NCBI RefSeq assembly: GCF_964036635.1
Contig: NZ_OZ038524.1
Span: 260,001 to 324,000 of the forward strand
Reading direction: 5' to 3'
Origin: Tenacibaculum dicentrarchi
Lineage (GTDB): Bacteria > Bacteroidota > Bacteroidia > Flavobacteriales > Flavobacteriaceae
DNA: 64,000 nt
The notes below the pieces were generated by a model. That model ran no database searches. It worked only from the letters and a program-made list of their open reading frames with translations, and had not been told where the DNA came from. The stretch's first letter is position 1; each line of letters starts with the position of its first letter. The position numbers and the translations under genes are program-made. Of this stretch, positions 37,255-47,264 are shown in pieces.

Positions 37255-37725
37255 TTGATAAATTTAACAGGTACATATCAATGTAAAATAGATGCTAAAG
37301 GTAGGTTGATGTTGTCATCAGTATTCAAAAAGCAACTCTTTACAGTATTAAAAAATGGGTTTATTATTAAAAGGTCTGTGTTTCAGCCTTGCTTGGAGTT
37401 GTACCCAACGCTAGAATGGAATTTAGTAATGCAAAAACTTCACAAATTAAATAGGTTTGTGAAAAAAAACAATGACTTTATTCGAAGGTTTACCGCTGGT
37501 GTAAAACCACTAGAAATAGATGCTTCAGGAAGGTTATTAATACCAAAAGATTTGTGCTTATTTGCAGGTATTGAAAAGAAGGTAGTGCTTTGTTCGGCTG
37601 TTAATATCATTGAAATTTGGGACAAGGAAAGATACGAAAAAGTAATTGATGACGCTGTTGTTGATTTTGCTGATTTAGCAGAAGAAATAATGGGAAATAT
37701 AGAAGATGTAGATGAATTATCATAG
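37255..37725 (+). CDS. mraZ: Transcriptional regulator MraZ
   Basis: 156 residues from a TTG start at 37255. The reading frame is open to 37132, but the extra 41 codons overlap the promoter and operator and show no conservation, whereas the normal MraZ N-terminus (NLTGTYQCKIDAKGRLMLS) follows this TTG. Two AbrB-like swapped-hairpin domains are visible, the second with PLEIDASGRLLIPKDL. It is a DNA-binding regulator of the division and cell-wall cluster. Its end overlaps rsmH by 14 bp. Confidence 0.92.
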   Translation: MINLTGTYQCKIDAKGRLMLSSVFKKQLFTVLKNGFIIKRSVFQPCLELYPTLEWNLVMQKLHKLNRFVKKNNDFIRRFTAGVKPLEIDASGRLLIPKDLCLFAGIEKKVVLCSAVNIIEIWDKERYEKVIDDAVVDFADLAEEIMGNIEDVDELS

Positions 37726-38608
37726 TCCAGTTTTGTTAAAGGAAAGTGTCGATGCTCTTAATATTAAAGAGGATGGAGTGTATGTAGATGTAACTTTTGG
37801 TGGCGGTGGTCATTCAAAAGAAATATTAAGTAGGTTGGGCGAAAATGGAAGGCTTTTTGCTTTTGATCAAGACCCTGATGCTGCACAAAATGTAATAGAC
37901 GATAGTCGTTTTGTTTTAATTGGTGAAAACTTTAGATTTATTTCTAGATTTTTGCGTTTTTATGGCATTCAAAAAGTAGATGGTATTTTAGCAGATTTAG
38001 GCGTGTCTTCTCATCAGTTTGATGAAGCTGATAGAGGTTTTTCTACTCGTTTTGACGCTGATTTAGATATGAGAATGGATCAGAAATCTGATTTATCTGC
38101 TAAAAAAATTATCAACAAATATAGCGAAGAGCGTTTGGCGGATATTTTGTTTTTATATGGCGAATTAAGAAATGCCAGAATGTTAGCTAAAAAAATTGTA
38201 GAAGCTAGAGAGCTAAAACCAATTGATACGAGTTTTCAGTTGAAAGAGGTATTAAAAGAATTTCTTCCTGAAGCGAAAGAACATAAAATACTAGCACAAA
38301 TATTCCAAGCTGTTAGAATTGAAGTAAATCAAGAATTAGAGGTTTTAAAAGAACTTTTAGAGCAGATGCCTGGTTTGTTAAACGAGCAAGGTAGGTTAAG
38401 CATTATTTCATACCACTCACTAGAAGACAGGTTAGTAAAACGATTTATAAGAACAGGATTGTTTGTTGGTGAGCCAGAAAAAGATTTTTATGGTAATTTT
38501 ACGGTTCCTTTGAAAAAAATAGGCAAGTTAATTATTCCTTCTAGAGAAGAAATAAAAGTAAATAATAGAGCGCGAAGTGCTAAACTTCGAATAGCAACAC
38601 TAAAATAA
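37712..38608 (+). CDS. rsmH: 16S rRNA (cytosine-1402-N4) methyltransferase
   Basis: 298 residues. SAM-binding DVTFGGGGHSKEIL, GILADLGVSSHQFD, RGFSTRFDADLDMRM and SYHSLEDRLVKRF are RsmH/MraW hallmarks. It methylates C1402 of 16S rRNA. Its start lies inside the end of mraZ and its stop shares one base with the ftsL start, so the three genes are translationally coupled. Confidence 0.96.
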   Translation: MNYHSPVLLKESVDALNIKEDGVYVDVTFGGGGHSKEILSRLGENGRLFAFDQDPDAAQNVIDDSRFVLIGENFRFISRFLRFYGIQKVDGILADLGVSSHQFDEADRGFSTRFDADLDMRMDQKSDLSAKKIINKYSEERLADILFLYGELRNARMLAKKIVEARELKPIDTSFQLKEVLKEFLPEAKEHKILAQIFQAVRIEVNQELEVLKELLEQMPGLLNEQGRLSIISYHSLEDRLVKRFIRTGLFVGEPEKDFYGNFTVPLKKIGKLIIPSREEIKVNNRARSAKLRIATLK

Positions 38609-38934
38609 TGTCAAAAGTAAAGGAGGGAATTTACGATGTTTTACGAGGGCGATTTTTAACAGATGATAATTCGTTTAATAATTGGGGTATCTTAATTTTT
38701 GTAGTGAGTTTACTATTAATTATGATATCGAGTTCTCATCGTTTAGATGCTAAAGTAGTGAAAATCGCGAAACTCAATAGGAAAAAAAGAGAGCTCAGAG
38801 CCGAAGATTTTGATACCAGTACAGAGTTAACTAAAATGAGGTTAGAAAGTAGTATTCGAAAAAATGTAAAATCAAAAGGCTTGTTTCCTGCAAAAAATCC
38901 TCCTCAAAAAATAAAAGTAACAACTAAAAAATAA
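38608..38934 (+). CDS. ftsL: FtsL-like cell division protein
   Basis: 108 residues: short cytoplasmic N-terminus, one membrane helix (about 27-43, ILIFVVSLLLIMISS), then a charged coiled-coil-like periplasmic segment. Sequence similarity within FtsL is low, so the call rests on size, topology and position between rsmH and ftsI. It should act with FtsQ to recruit and activate FtsW/FtsI at the septum. Confidence 0.82.
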   Translation: MSKVKEGIYDVLRGRFLTDDNSFNNWGILIFVVSLLLIMISSSHRLDAKVVKIAKLNRKKRELRAEDFDTSTELTKMRLESSIRKNVKSKGLFPAKNPPQKIKVTTKK

Positions 38935-38944
38935 TAGATTAAAA

Positions 38945-40957
38945 ATGGTTATAAAAAAAAGCATATTAAACAGGCTCTATGTGGTAGTAGTTTTAATGAC
39001 GCTTTTTTTATTGTTTATTATTTTTAGGGTTATTAAACTTCAATATTTCGATGGCGACAAGTATCGTAAGCTTTCTTTAGAAAAAACAGTAAAAAATGAT
39101 ACCATATTTGCCAATAGAGGAAATGTGTATGCGGCTGATGGAAATCTGCTAGCAACTTCGATTACAAAATATACCATTAGAATGGATGCTGTTGTGGTAA
39201 AATCGGCGGTGTTTGAAAAAAACATACGCGCTTTATCGGATTCATTATCTCAAATGTTAGGAAAGCCTGCTAGTTATTATCAAGGTAAAATTAGACGGGC
39301 TCGAAAACGAAAAAATCGCTATTTATTAATTGCCCGAAATATTGGTTATAATAATTGTGCGAAAATGAGAACTTTTCCAATTTTTAACGAGGGTATTTAC
39401 AGGGGTGGTTTTATTGCCGAACAAAGCACTGTTAGGGTGCACCCTATTGGTAAGATTGCTGCTCGAACAATTGGCTACGACAATAAAAAAGGAGGTGCGG
39501 GTATTGAAGGAGCTTTTGCCGATTATATGCAAGGTGAAAATGGTTGGCGTTTAAAGCAAAAAATAGCCAAAGGGCAATGGAAACCTATTAACGATGTTAA
39601 TGAAAAAGAACCAGTTGATGGTAGTGATGTTATTACCACGATTGACGTTAATATTCAAGATATTACCCATCACGCATTACTTAGGCAGTTAAATTATTTT
39701 CAGGCAGACCACGGATGTGCCGTAGTTATGGAGGTTGAAACAGGTGAAATTAAAGCAATTTCTAATTTAGGAAGAACATCCGAAGGAAAATATTACGAAA
39801 AAAGAAATTATGCGGTTTGGGAAACTCATGAGCCTGGTTCTACGTTTAAATTAGCGAGTTTAATGGCTGTTCTAGAAGACCGAGTTGCAGATACTTCTGA
39901 TGTTGTTGATTGTGGAAATGGTAGAATTTTTATTAACAATAGAAAGGTAGAAGATAGTAAAAATGGCGGTCATGGTAAAATTTCATTGGCACGTATTTTT
40001 GAGGTTTCATCAAATGTTGGAATTGTAAAAACGATTCGAAAAAATTATGATAAAAACCCCAAGAAGTTTATAAAACGAATAAAATCTTTTGGCTTAGATA
40101 AACTTACCGATGTTAAAATAAAAGGAGAAGGAAAACCATATATTCCAAATCCGTTAGAAAAAAGTTGGAGTCCTATTTCATTAGAATGGATGGCTTGGGG
40201 GTATGGAGTTCATTTAACAGCTCTGCAAACATTAACTTTTTATAATGCAGTGGCAAATAATGGGAAATTGGTAAAACCTTATTTTGTAAAAGAATTAAGG
40301 ATGGGAGGAAATGTTGAAAAACGTTTTGAAACGGTTGTTTTAAAAGAAAAAATTGCCTCTCAAAACACCATTAATAAAGTTAGAAAGGTAATGGAAAATG
40401 TGGTGAAAAAAGGAACAGCTGAAAGTATGTATTCTTCACGATTTTCTATGGCAGGAAAAACAGGAACAGCTAAAAAATGGATTCCTAAACATAAAAATAA
40501 ATCGGGTAAAACGGTTTATGGGCATTATTCGAATAAAAAATATGTAGCTTCTTTTGTCGGTTTTTTTCCTGCGGATAAACCTAAATATTCGTGTATTGTA
40601 GTGGTGCATAGCCCCGATAAAGACAAAGGATATTATGGAGCTAAGGTTGCTGCACCAGTATTTAAAGATATTGCTCAGAAAATTTACACTACAACACCTA
40701 TTAACAATCAATTAGTTTCTGATGAAATTTCATCAGAAAGTATTGATAAAGAATATCAAGATTATTACAATAAATTAATAAAATATAAAACGATTATGCC
40801 TAAAGTTATAGGTATGAGTGCTATGGATGCCATTGCATTATTAGAAAATATGGGATTACATGTAGAATTTTCAGGAATGGGGAAAGTAACAGAACAATCT
40901 ATTGATAATGGTGTAAAAGTATCAAAAGGAGCAACCGTTTATTTAAAGTTATTATAA
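38945..40957 (+). CDS. ftsI: Septal peptidoglycan transpeptidase (PBP3/FtsI) with PASTA domain
   Basis: 670 residues. One N-terminal membrane helix (about 11-28), PBP dimer domain, and a transpeptidase domain with Ser299-T-F-Lys302, Ser355-S-Asn357 and Lys505-T-G-T508. The last 60 residues (IMPKVIGMSAMDAIALLENM...) form one PASTA domain, common in Bacteroidota FtsI but absent in E. coli. It cross-links septal peptidoglycan in partnership with FtsW. The murE start codon directly follows its stop. Confidence 0.95.
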   Translation: MVIKKSILNRLYVVVVLMTLFLLFIIFRVIKLQYFDGDKYRKLSLEKTVKNDTIFANRGNVYAADGNLLATSITKYTIRMDAVVVKSAVFEKNIRALSDSLSQMLGKPASYYQGKIRRARKRKNRYLLIARNIGYNNCAKMRTFPIFNEGIYRGGFIAEQSTVRVHPIGKIAARTIGYDNKKGGAGIEGAFADYMQGENGWRLKQKIAKGQWKPINDVNEKEPVDGSDVITTIDVNIQDITHHALLRQLNYFQADHGCAVVMEVETGEIKAISNLGRTSEGKYYEKRNYAVWETHEPGSTFKLASLMAVLEDRVADTSDVVDCGNGRIFINNRKVEDSKNGGHGKISLARIFEVSSNVGIVKTIRKNYDKNPKKFIKRIKSFGLDKLTDVKIKGEGKPYIPNPLEKSWSPISLEWMAWGYGVHLTALQTLTFYNAVANNGKLVKPYFVKELRMGGNVEKRFETVVLKEKIASQNTINKVRKVMENVVKKGTAESMYSSRFSMAGKTGTAKKWIPKHKNKSGKTVYGHYSNKKYVASFVGFFPADKPKYSCIVVVHSPDKDKGYYGAKVAAPVFKDIAQKIYTTTPINNQLVSDEISSESIDKEYQDYYNKLIKYKTIMPKVIGMSAMDAIALLENMGLHVEFSGMGKVTEQSIDNGVKVSKGATVYLKLL

Positions 40958-42424
40958 TTGAAAAAATTAAAAGACATATTACATAAAGTATCTGTAAATA
41001 AAATTTATGGAACTATTCAAGAAAGGATCAATGCAGTTGTGTTTGATAGCCGCTTGGTACAAAAAAACGATGTATTTATTGCTCAAAAAGGCGGTACTGT
41101 TGATGGGCATCAATTTATAGAAAAAGCTATTGATTTAGGAGCAACAGTTATTGTTTGCCAGGATATTCCTTCGGATAAAAAACAAGACATTACCTATATT
41201 GAGGTAACTGATTCGGATGCCACTTTAGCTATTATGGCGGCTAATTTTTATGATAATCCATCAAAAAAATTGCAATTAGTAGGAATTACAGGAACTAATG
41301 GAAAAACAACAATTGCTAGTTTATTGTATCAACTTTTTAAAAAAGCGGGGCATAAAGTAGGCTTGTTATCTACCGTAAAAATTATGGTGGATGATAAAGA
41401 GCATAAAGCAACACATACCACGCCAAATTCATTAGCGATAAACAAGTATTTATCATTAATGATTGATGCAGGAGTAACTCATTGTTTTATGGAGGTGAGT
41501 TCACATGGAATTCATCAAAAACGTACCGAAGGTTTACATTTTACAGGGGGTGTTTTTACCAATTTATCGCACGATCATTTAGATTATCATAAAACGTTTG
41601 CAGAGTATAGAGATGTTAAAAAATCATTTTTTGATGTTTTGCCAAAATCGGCATTTGCCTTGGTAAATATTGATGATAAAAATGGGCAAATAATGTTGCA
41701 AAATACCAAAGCTAAAAAGCAAACTTATGCTTTAAAAACTCTTGCTGATTTTAAAGCAAAGGTATTAGAAAAACGTTTTTCAGGAAGTTTATTATATATA
41801 AATGCTGTTGAGGTTTGGACAAAATTAATTGGTGAATTTAACGCCTCTAATTTGTTAGCTATTTTTGGTGTTGCTAATTTATTAGGATTAGAAAAACTAG
41901 AAACATTGAGGTTAATAAGCGATTTAAAAAGCGTTAGCGGGCGCTTTGAATATATTATTTCAAGCGATGGAGTAACTGCTGTTGTTGATTATGCACACAC
42001 GCCAGATGCGCTGAAAAATGTATTGCAAACAATTAATGATATTCGTACAGATACTCAAAGTATTTTTACTGTTGTAGGTTGCGGTGGTGATAGAGATATT
42101 ACAAAACGACCAAAAATGGCACTAATTGCGGCGCAATTAAGTAGTCAGGCAATATTTACTTCGGATAATCCTCGAACTGAAAATCCACAGCTAATTATTG
42201 ATCAAATGGAAGCAGGAGTATCGGCTGAAAACTACAAAAAAACACTATCAGTTTTAAATAGAAAACAAGCAATAAAAACAGCATGTAAATTAGCCCAAAC
42301 AGGAGATATTATATTAATTGCAGGAAAGGGGCACGAAGATTATCAAGAAATAAATGGTGTAAAACATCATTTTGATGATTTGGAGGAAGTGAAAAATTGT
42401 TTTAATCAACTAAAAAAAGCATAA
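40958..42424 (+). CDS. murE: UDP-MurNAc-L-Ala-D-Glu:meso-DAP ligase
   Basis: 488 residues from a TTG start that abuts the ftsI stop. Mur ligase P-loop TGTNGKTT (111-118), HTTPNSLAI substrate loop, and the DNPR motif near residue 405 that marks meso-diaminopimelate specificity. It adds the third residue of the stem peptide in the cytoplasm. murF, usually next, is missing from this cluster. The mraY ATG follows the stop with no gap. Confidence 0.96.
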   Translation: MKKLKDILHKVSVNKIYGTIQERINAVVFDSRLVQKNDVFIAQKGGTVDGHQFIEKAIDLGATVIVCQDIPSDKKQDITYIEVTDSDATLAIMAANFYDNPSKKLQLVGITGTNGKTTIASLLYQLFKKAGHKVGLLSTVKIMVDDKEHKATHTTPNSLAINKYLSLMIDAGVTHCFMEVSSHGIHQKRTEGLHFTGGVFTNLSHDHLDYHKTFAEYRDVKKSFFDVLPKSAFALVNIDDKNGQIMLQNTKAKKQTYALKTLADFKAKVLEKRFSGSLLYINAVEVWTKLIGEFNASNLLAIFGVANLLGLEKLETLRLISDLKSVSGRFEYIISSDGVTAVVDYAHTPDALKNVLQTINDIRTDTQSIFTVVGCGGDRDITKRPKMALIAAQLSSQAIFTSDNPRTENPQLIIDQMEAGVSAENYKKTLSVLNRKQAIKTACKLAQTGDIILIAGKGHEDYQEINGVKHHFDDLEEVKNCFNQLKKA

Positions 42425-43651
42425 ATGCTATATTATATATTTCAATATTTAGAAAGTGAATTTAACTTAACGGGCGCTAGTGTTTTTCAGTTTATTACCT
42501 TTCGTGCAGCAATGGCTTTTATTATGTCATTGTTAATTTCTACTATTTTTGGAAAACGAATTATCAACTTTTTAAGAACATTACAAATTGGCGAAACGGT
42601 ACGTGATTTAGGTTTAGCTGGGCAGGTTCAAAAAGCAGGAACACCAACAATGGGAGGGCTTATTATTATCCTTGCTACTTTAGTTCCGGTATTATTATTG
42701 GCAAAACTAGAAAATATTTACATCATTATTTTATTGATAACCACTATTTGGATGGGATTTATCGGTTTTACAGATGATTATATAAAAGTGTTTAAAAAGG
42801 ATAAAGCAGGTTTAAAAGGTCGCTTTAAAGTGTTAGGACAGGTTGGTTTAGGTATTATTGTTGGGGCTATGTTGTATTTTCATCCAAATGTTACTATGAA
42901 AGAACAGCTCCCTGCTAGTCAGCAAACAGAACAAGTTAATGGTAAGGTTAAGGTATTTGGAGAGGCGTATAAATCAACAAAAACTACCGTTCCTTTTTTA
43001 AAAAATAATGAGTTAGACTATGCAAAAGCACTTAGTTTTTTAGGCGATGATTATCAAAAATACGGTTGGATTGTATTTATATTTGTCGTTGTTTTTATTG
43101 TAACAGGAATTTCAAACGGTGCTAATTTAACCGATGGAATAGATGGGCTTGCCGCTGGAACATCGGCTATTATGGTAATTGCTTTGGCAATATTTGCATG
43201 GGTTTCAGGAAATATCATTTTTGCCGATTATTTAGATGTCATGTATATTCCTAATTCTGGTGAAATGACGGTTTTTATATTCGCTTTTGCGGGTGCTTTA
43301 ATCGGTTTTCTTTGGTATAATACTTATCCTGCTCAAGTTTTTATGGGTGATACAGGAAGTTTAACAATTGGTGGAATTATAGCCGTAATTGCTATTGCTA
43401 TTCGTAAAGAATTGCTATTGCCAATATTAGCAGGTATTTTTGTAGTGGAAAATTTATCGGTAATACTTCAAGTTTTTTACTTTAAATATACCAAAAAGAG
43501 GTTTGGTGAAGGAAGACGTATTTTTAAGATGGCACCATTACATCATCATTATCAAAAATTAAATTACCACGAAAGTAAAATAGTAACTCGTTTTTGGATT
43601 GTTGGAATTTTACTAGCAGTTTTAACCATTGTAACCTTAAAATTAAGATAA
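42425..43651 (+). CDS. mraY: Phospho-MurNAc-pentapeptide transferase
   Basis: 408 residues with about ten membrane helices. MraY motifs: GTPTMGG, the Asp pair in FTDDYIKV, the [12 protein letters not shown] loop and the APLHHHYQK histidines. About 50 residues longer than E. coli MraY because of a loop at about 155-205. It makes lipid I on the inner membrane's cytoplasmic face. Confidence 0.96.
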   Translation: MLYYIFQYLESEFNLTGASVFQFITFRAAMAFIMSLLISTIFGKRIINFLRTLQIGETVRDLGLAGQVQKAGTPTMGGLIIILATLVPVLLLAKLENIYIIILLITTIWMGFIGFTDDYIKVFKKDKAGLKGRFKVLGQVGLGIIVGAMLYFHPNVTMKEQLPASQQTEQVNGKVKVFGEAYKSTKTTVPFLKNNELDYAKALSFLGDDYQKYGWIVFIFVVVFIVTGISNGANLTDGIDGLAAGTSAIMVIALAIFAWVSGNIIFADYLDVMYIPNSGEMTVFIFAFAGALIGFLWYNTYPAQVFMGDTGSLTIGGIIAVIAIAIRKELLLPILAGIFVVENLSVILQVFYFKYTKKRFGEGRRIFKMAPLHHHYQKLNYHESKIVTRFWIVGILLAVLTIVTLKLR

Positions 43652-43652
43652 T

Positions 43653-44984
43653 ATGAAAAGGTTGGTTATTCTTGGCGGTGGAGAAAGTGGTGTTGGAACG
43701 GCATTATTGGGAAAGCAAAAAGGTTTTGAGGTTTTTGTTTCTGATAAAGGAACGATTGCTGAAAAATATAAAAAAGTACTTTTAGAAAACGCTATAAATT
43801 TCGAAGAAAATAAACATACCGAATCGGCAATTTTTAATGCAGATATTGTTATGAAAAGCCCTGGGATACCTGATAAAATAGCGCTAATACAAGCGTTAAT
43901 TTTAAAAGGTATAAAAGTGATTTCTGAAATTGAATTTGCCGCAAAATATACCGCAGCTAAAATAATAGGAATCACAGGCTCAAACGGAAAAACTACGACC
44001 ACATTATTAACAGGTCATTTGCTTAAAAATACGGGTTTAAGTGTTTGTATTGGTGGTAATATTGGCGATAGTTTTGCGCAGTTAGTGGCTGAAAAATCAC
44101 CTGAAAATTACGTATTAGAATTGAGTAGCTTTCAGCTAGATGGAATTATTGATTTCAGCCCACATATTGCTGTTGTTACAAATATATCGCCAGATCATTT
44201 AGATAGATATGATTATAATTTTGGTAATTATATAAATTCAAAATTTCGCATTACAAAAAATCAAACAGCAACCGATTTTTTAATTTATGATGCTGATGAT
44301 ATAGAAATACAAAATTGGCTAAAAAAGAATACTACAAAGGCTCAAAAAATCCCTTTTTCAATTGAAAAAGAATCGGAATATGGTGCTTTTTTAAGGGATG
44401 ATAAAATAATAATAAAACTAGAAACCGAAGAAGTTTTAATCAAAATTGATGATTTAGCGTTAAAAGGCAAACACAATATTAAAAATGCAATGGCAGCTGC
44501 AATAACTGCAAAACTATTACAAATAAATACTAATGTAATTGCTAAAAGTTTGTCAGATTTTCAAGCTGTTGAGCATCGATTAGAATATGTCCAAAAAGTA
44601 AATGGCGTACAATTTATTAATGATAGTAAAGCAACCAATGTAAATGCTGTTTTTTATGCACTAGAATGTATAAAAACCCCAATAGTTTGGGTTGTTGGCG
44701 GTGTTGATAAAGGAAATGATTATACCGAATTATTACCATTAGTAAAACAAAAAGTAAAAGCGATCGTTTGCTTAGGAGAAAATAATCAAAAAATTATAGA
44801 AGCCTTTGCGAACCTTGTTGCTGTTATTGAAACTAATACAGCCGATAAAGCAGTAGCAGCAGCAAGTAAATTAGCAAATTCAGGCGATACTGTTTTGTTA
44901 TCGCCAGCATGTGCGAGTTTTGATTTATTTAAAAACTATCAAGATAGAGGTACAAAATTTAAAGAAGCAATTTATAATTTATAA
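43653..44984 (+). CDS. murD: UDP-MurNAc-L-Ala:D-Glu ligase
   Basis: 443 residues. N-terminal UMP-binding VILGGGESGVGTALLG, P-loop GITGSNGKTTTT near 110, LELSSFQLD, NISPDHLDRYD and INDSKATN. It adds D-glutamate to UDP-MurNAc-L-Ala. It follows mraY by one base. Confidence 0.95.
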   Translation: MKRLVILGGGESGVGTALLGKQKGFEVFVSDKGTIAEKYKKVLLENAINFEENKHTESAIFNADIVMKSPGIPDKIALIQALILKGIKVISEIEFAAKYTAAKIIGITGSNGKTTTTLLTGHLLKNTGLSVCIGGNIGDSFAQLVAEKSPENYVLELSSFQLDGIIDFSPHIAVVTNISPDHLDRYDYNFGNYINSKFRITKNQTATDFLIYDADDIEIQNWLKKNTTKAQKIPFSIEKESEYGAFLRDDKIIIKLETEEVLIKIDDLALKGKHNIKNAMAAAITAKLLQINTNVIAKSLSDFQAVEHRLEYVQKVNGVQFINDSKATNVNAVFYALECIKTPIVWVVGGVDKGNDYTELLPLVKQKVKAIVCLGENNQKIIEAFANLVAVIETNTADKAVAAASKLANSGDTVLLSPACASFDLFKNYQDRGTKFKEAIYNL

Positions 44985-44995
44985 AACCAAACTGA

Positions 44996-46189
44996 TTGAT
45001 TAAAACAATTTTTAAGCAAATAAAAGGAGATAAAACTATTTGGACTATTGTGGCATTGCTAGCAATATTTTCATTTATGCCTATATATAGCGCAAGTACC
45101 AACTTGGTTTATGTGGTAGGTAATGGCTCTACGCTAGGGCATTTAATGAAGCATGTTGTATTATTAATAACTGGTTTTGCTGTTATTTATGGTGTTCATA
45201 AAATTCCATACAGGTATTTTAGTGGTGCGTCAGTTTTAATGCTTCCTGTAGTTGTTTTATTATTGGTGTTTACCTTGGCACAGGGGAAAATAATAGGTGG
45301 AGCAAATGCTAGTAGATGGATTCGAATTCCGTTTGTAGGCATCGGTTTTCAAACCTCTACTTTAGCAGGTTTGGTATTGATGACCTATGTTTCAAGGTAT
45401 TTAGCAAAGAATAAAGAAAAATTCATCAACTTTAAAGAAAGCTTGTTACAATTGTGGTTACCTGTTTCTATAATTTTATTATTGATACTTCCAGCGAACT
45501 TCTCAACAACAGCCATTCTTTTTTTAATGGTTTTATTATTGACATTTATTGGAGGGTATCCGTTAAAATATATTGGTAATGTGATTGGTATAGGACTTCT
45601 TTCATTGGTGTTTTTTATTTTGGTAGCAAAAGCATTCCCTGAAGTAATGCCAAACCGTGTAAATACTTGGCAAAGTAGGATTGAAGGGTTTTATAAAGTT
45701 GACATAAAAGAAAATTATCAAGTAGAAAAAGCAAAAATAGCCATCGTAACAGGTGGAATGATAGGAAAAGGTCCAGGTAAAAGTGTGCAGAAAAACTTTT
45801 TACCACAGTCTTCTTCCGATTTTATATATGCCATTATTATTGAAGAATGGGGACTTGTAGGTGCTGTGGTAATTGTTGTTATTTACCTGGTACTATTATT
45901 AAGAATTTTAATTACTGCTAAACAAACAACAACTATTTTTGGTACACTAATGGTGCTTTCCGTAGGAATACCTATCGTATTTCAAGCGATGATTAACATG
46001 GCAGTTGCCGTAAATATATTACCTGTAACTGGGCAAACACTTCCGCTAATTAGTAGTGGAGGTACATCTATTTGGATGACTTGTTTTGCCTTAGGAATGA
46101 TATTGAGTGTAAGTGCTTCTCAAAATGAAACAGAAGAAGCTATTTTAGATGATAACCCTTTAAATATTTTACATGAAACAGGCGATTAG
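44996..46189 (+). CDS. ftsW: Septal peptidoglycan glycosyltransferase FtsW (SEDS family)
   Basis: 397 residues from a TTG start. About ten membrane helices; SEDS landmarks include the [12 protein letters not shown] loop, the large extracellular loop with WQSRIEGFY and [23 protein letters not shown], and PLISSGGTS. It polymerises lipid II at the septum with FtsI. Its 3' end overlaps murG by 17 bp. No upstream ATG fits the frame better. Confidence 0.94.
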   Translation: MIKTIFKQIKGDKTIWTIVALLAIFSFMPIYSASTNLVYVVGNGSTLGHLMKHVVLLITGFAVIYGVHKIPYRYFSGASVLMLPVVVLLLVFTLAQGKIIGGANASRWIRIPFVGIGFQTSTLAGLVLMTYVSRYLAKNKEKFINFKESLLQLWLPVSIILLLILPANFSTTAILFLMVLLLTFIGGYPLKYIGNVIGIGLLSLVFFILVAKAFPEVMPNRVNTWQSRIEGFYKVDIKENYQVEKAKIAIVTGGMIGKGPGKSVQKNFLPQSSSDFIYAIIIEEWGLVGAVVIVVIYLVLLLRILITAKQTTTIFGTLMVLSVGIPIVFQAMINMAVAVNILPVTGQTLPLISSGGTSIWMTCFALGMILSVSASQNETEEAILDDNPLNILHETGD

Positions 46190-47264
46190 TGTTATTATAA
46201 GTGGTGGCGGAACTGGTGGGCATATTTACCCAGCGATTGCCATTGCAAACGAAATAAAAGAACGTTATCCATTAGCAAAAATTTTGTTTGTTGGTGCTTC
46301 AGATAAAATGGAAATGCAAAAAGTTCCGGAAGCTGGCTATGAAATTAAAGGATTATGGATTGCAGGAATTCAACGAAAAATAACCTTTAAAAATTTACTT
46401 TTTCCGGTAAAATTAGTCCATAGTTTATGGAAAGCACACGTTATTATTAAAAAATTTAAGCCAGATGTTGCCATTGGAACAGGTGGTTTTGCAAGCGGAC
46501 CCACATTAATGGTTGCAGGTAAAAAAAACATTCCAACTCTGGTACAAGAACAAAACTCTTACCCAGGAATTACCAACAAATTATTAAGTAAAAAAGCGCA
46601 TAAAATATGTGTTGCTTACGATGGTTTAGAACGTTTTTTTTCGAGGGATAAAATTATCAAAACAGGAAATCCTGTACGACAAGATTTATTGAATATTACC
46701 GAGAAAATATCCGAAGGGAAAACTTTTTTTAAATTAGATAAAGCTAAAAAAACAATTTTAATTTTAGGAGGAAGTTTAGGGGCTCGAAAAATAAATGAAT
46801 TAATTCAAGCAAATTTAGATTTTTTTAAGGCTCAAAACGTGCAGTTAATTTGGCAGTGTGGAAAACTTTATATTGACGATTATAAGCGTTATAATAATTT
46901 AGAAAACGTGCAAGTTCATGCCTTTTTAAATAAAATGGATTTAGCGTATGCTGCTGCCGATTTTATAATATCAAGAGCAGGAGCAAGTTCGGTTTCAGAA
47001 TTATGTATTGTTGGTAAGCCTACCATTTTTATTCCGTCGCCAAATGTAGCGGAAGACCATCAAACTAAAAACGCCAAAGCTATTGTTGATAAAAATGGCG
47101 CGATTTTGGTAGTAGAAAAAGAACTAACAGAATTTCCAAAAGTATTGAAAGGATTGTTAAAAGATACCGAAAAACAAGCCGATTTAAGCAAAAATATGAA
47201 AAAATTGGCATTGCCAAAGGCAACAAAAGATATTGTTAACGAAATAGAAAAATTAATTAATTAG
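46173..47264 (+). CDS. murG: UDP-GlcNAc:lipid I N-acetylglucosaminyltransferase
   Basis: 363 residues, GT28 family. Glycine-rich loops [16 protein letters not shown] near the N-terminus and [10 protein letters not shown] near 205, plus [10 protein letters not shown] in the C-terminal donor-binding domain. Peripheral inner-membrane protein that makes lipid II. Overlaps ftsW and, by one base, murC. Confidence 0.96.
   Translation: MKQAISVIISGGGTGGHIYPAIAIANEIKERYPLAKILFVGASDKMEMQKVPEAGYEIKGLWIAGIQRKITFKNLLFPVKLVHSLWKAHVIIKKFKPDVAIGTGGFASGPTLMVAGKKNIPTLVQEQNSYPGITNKLLSKKAHKICVAYDGLERFFSRDKIIKTGNPVRQDLLNITEKISEGKTFFKLDKAKKTILILGGSLGARKINELIQANLDFFKAQNVQLIWQCGKLYIDDYKRYNNLENVQVHAFLNKMDLAYAAADFIISRAGASSVSELCIVGKPTIFIPSPNVAEDHQTKNAKAIVDKNGAILVVEKELTEFPKVLKGLLKDTEKQADLSKNMKKLALPKATKDIVNEIEKLIN

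Noticed and set aside
43643..44002. 119-codon frame antisense to murD
   Set aside because: Shadow of the start of murD; no start signal or family match.
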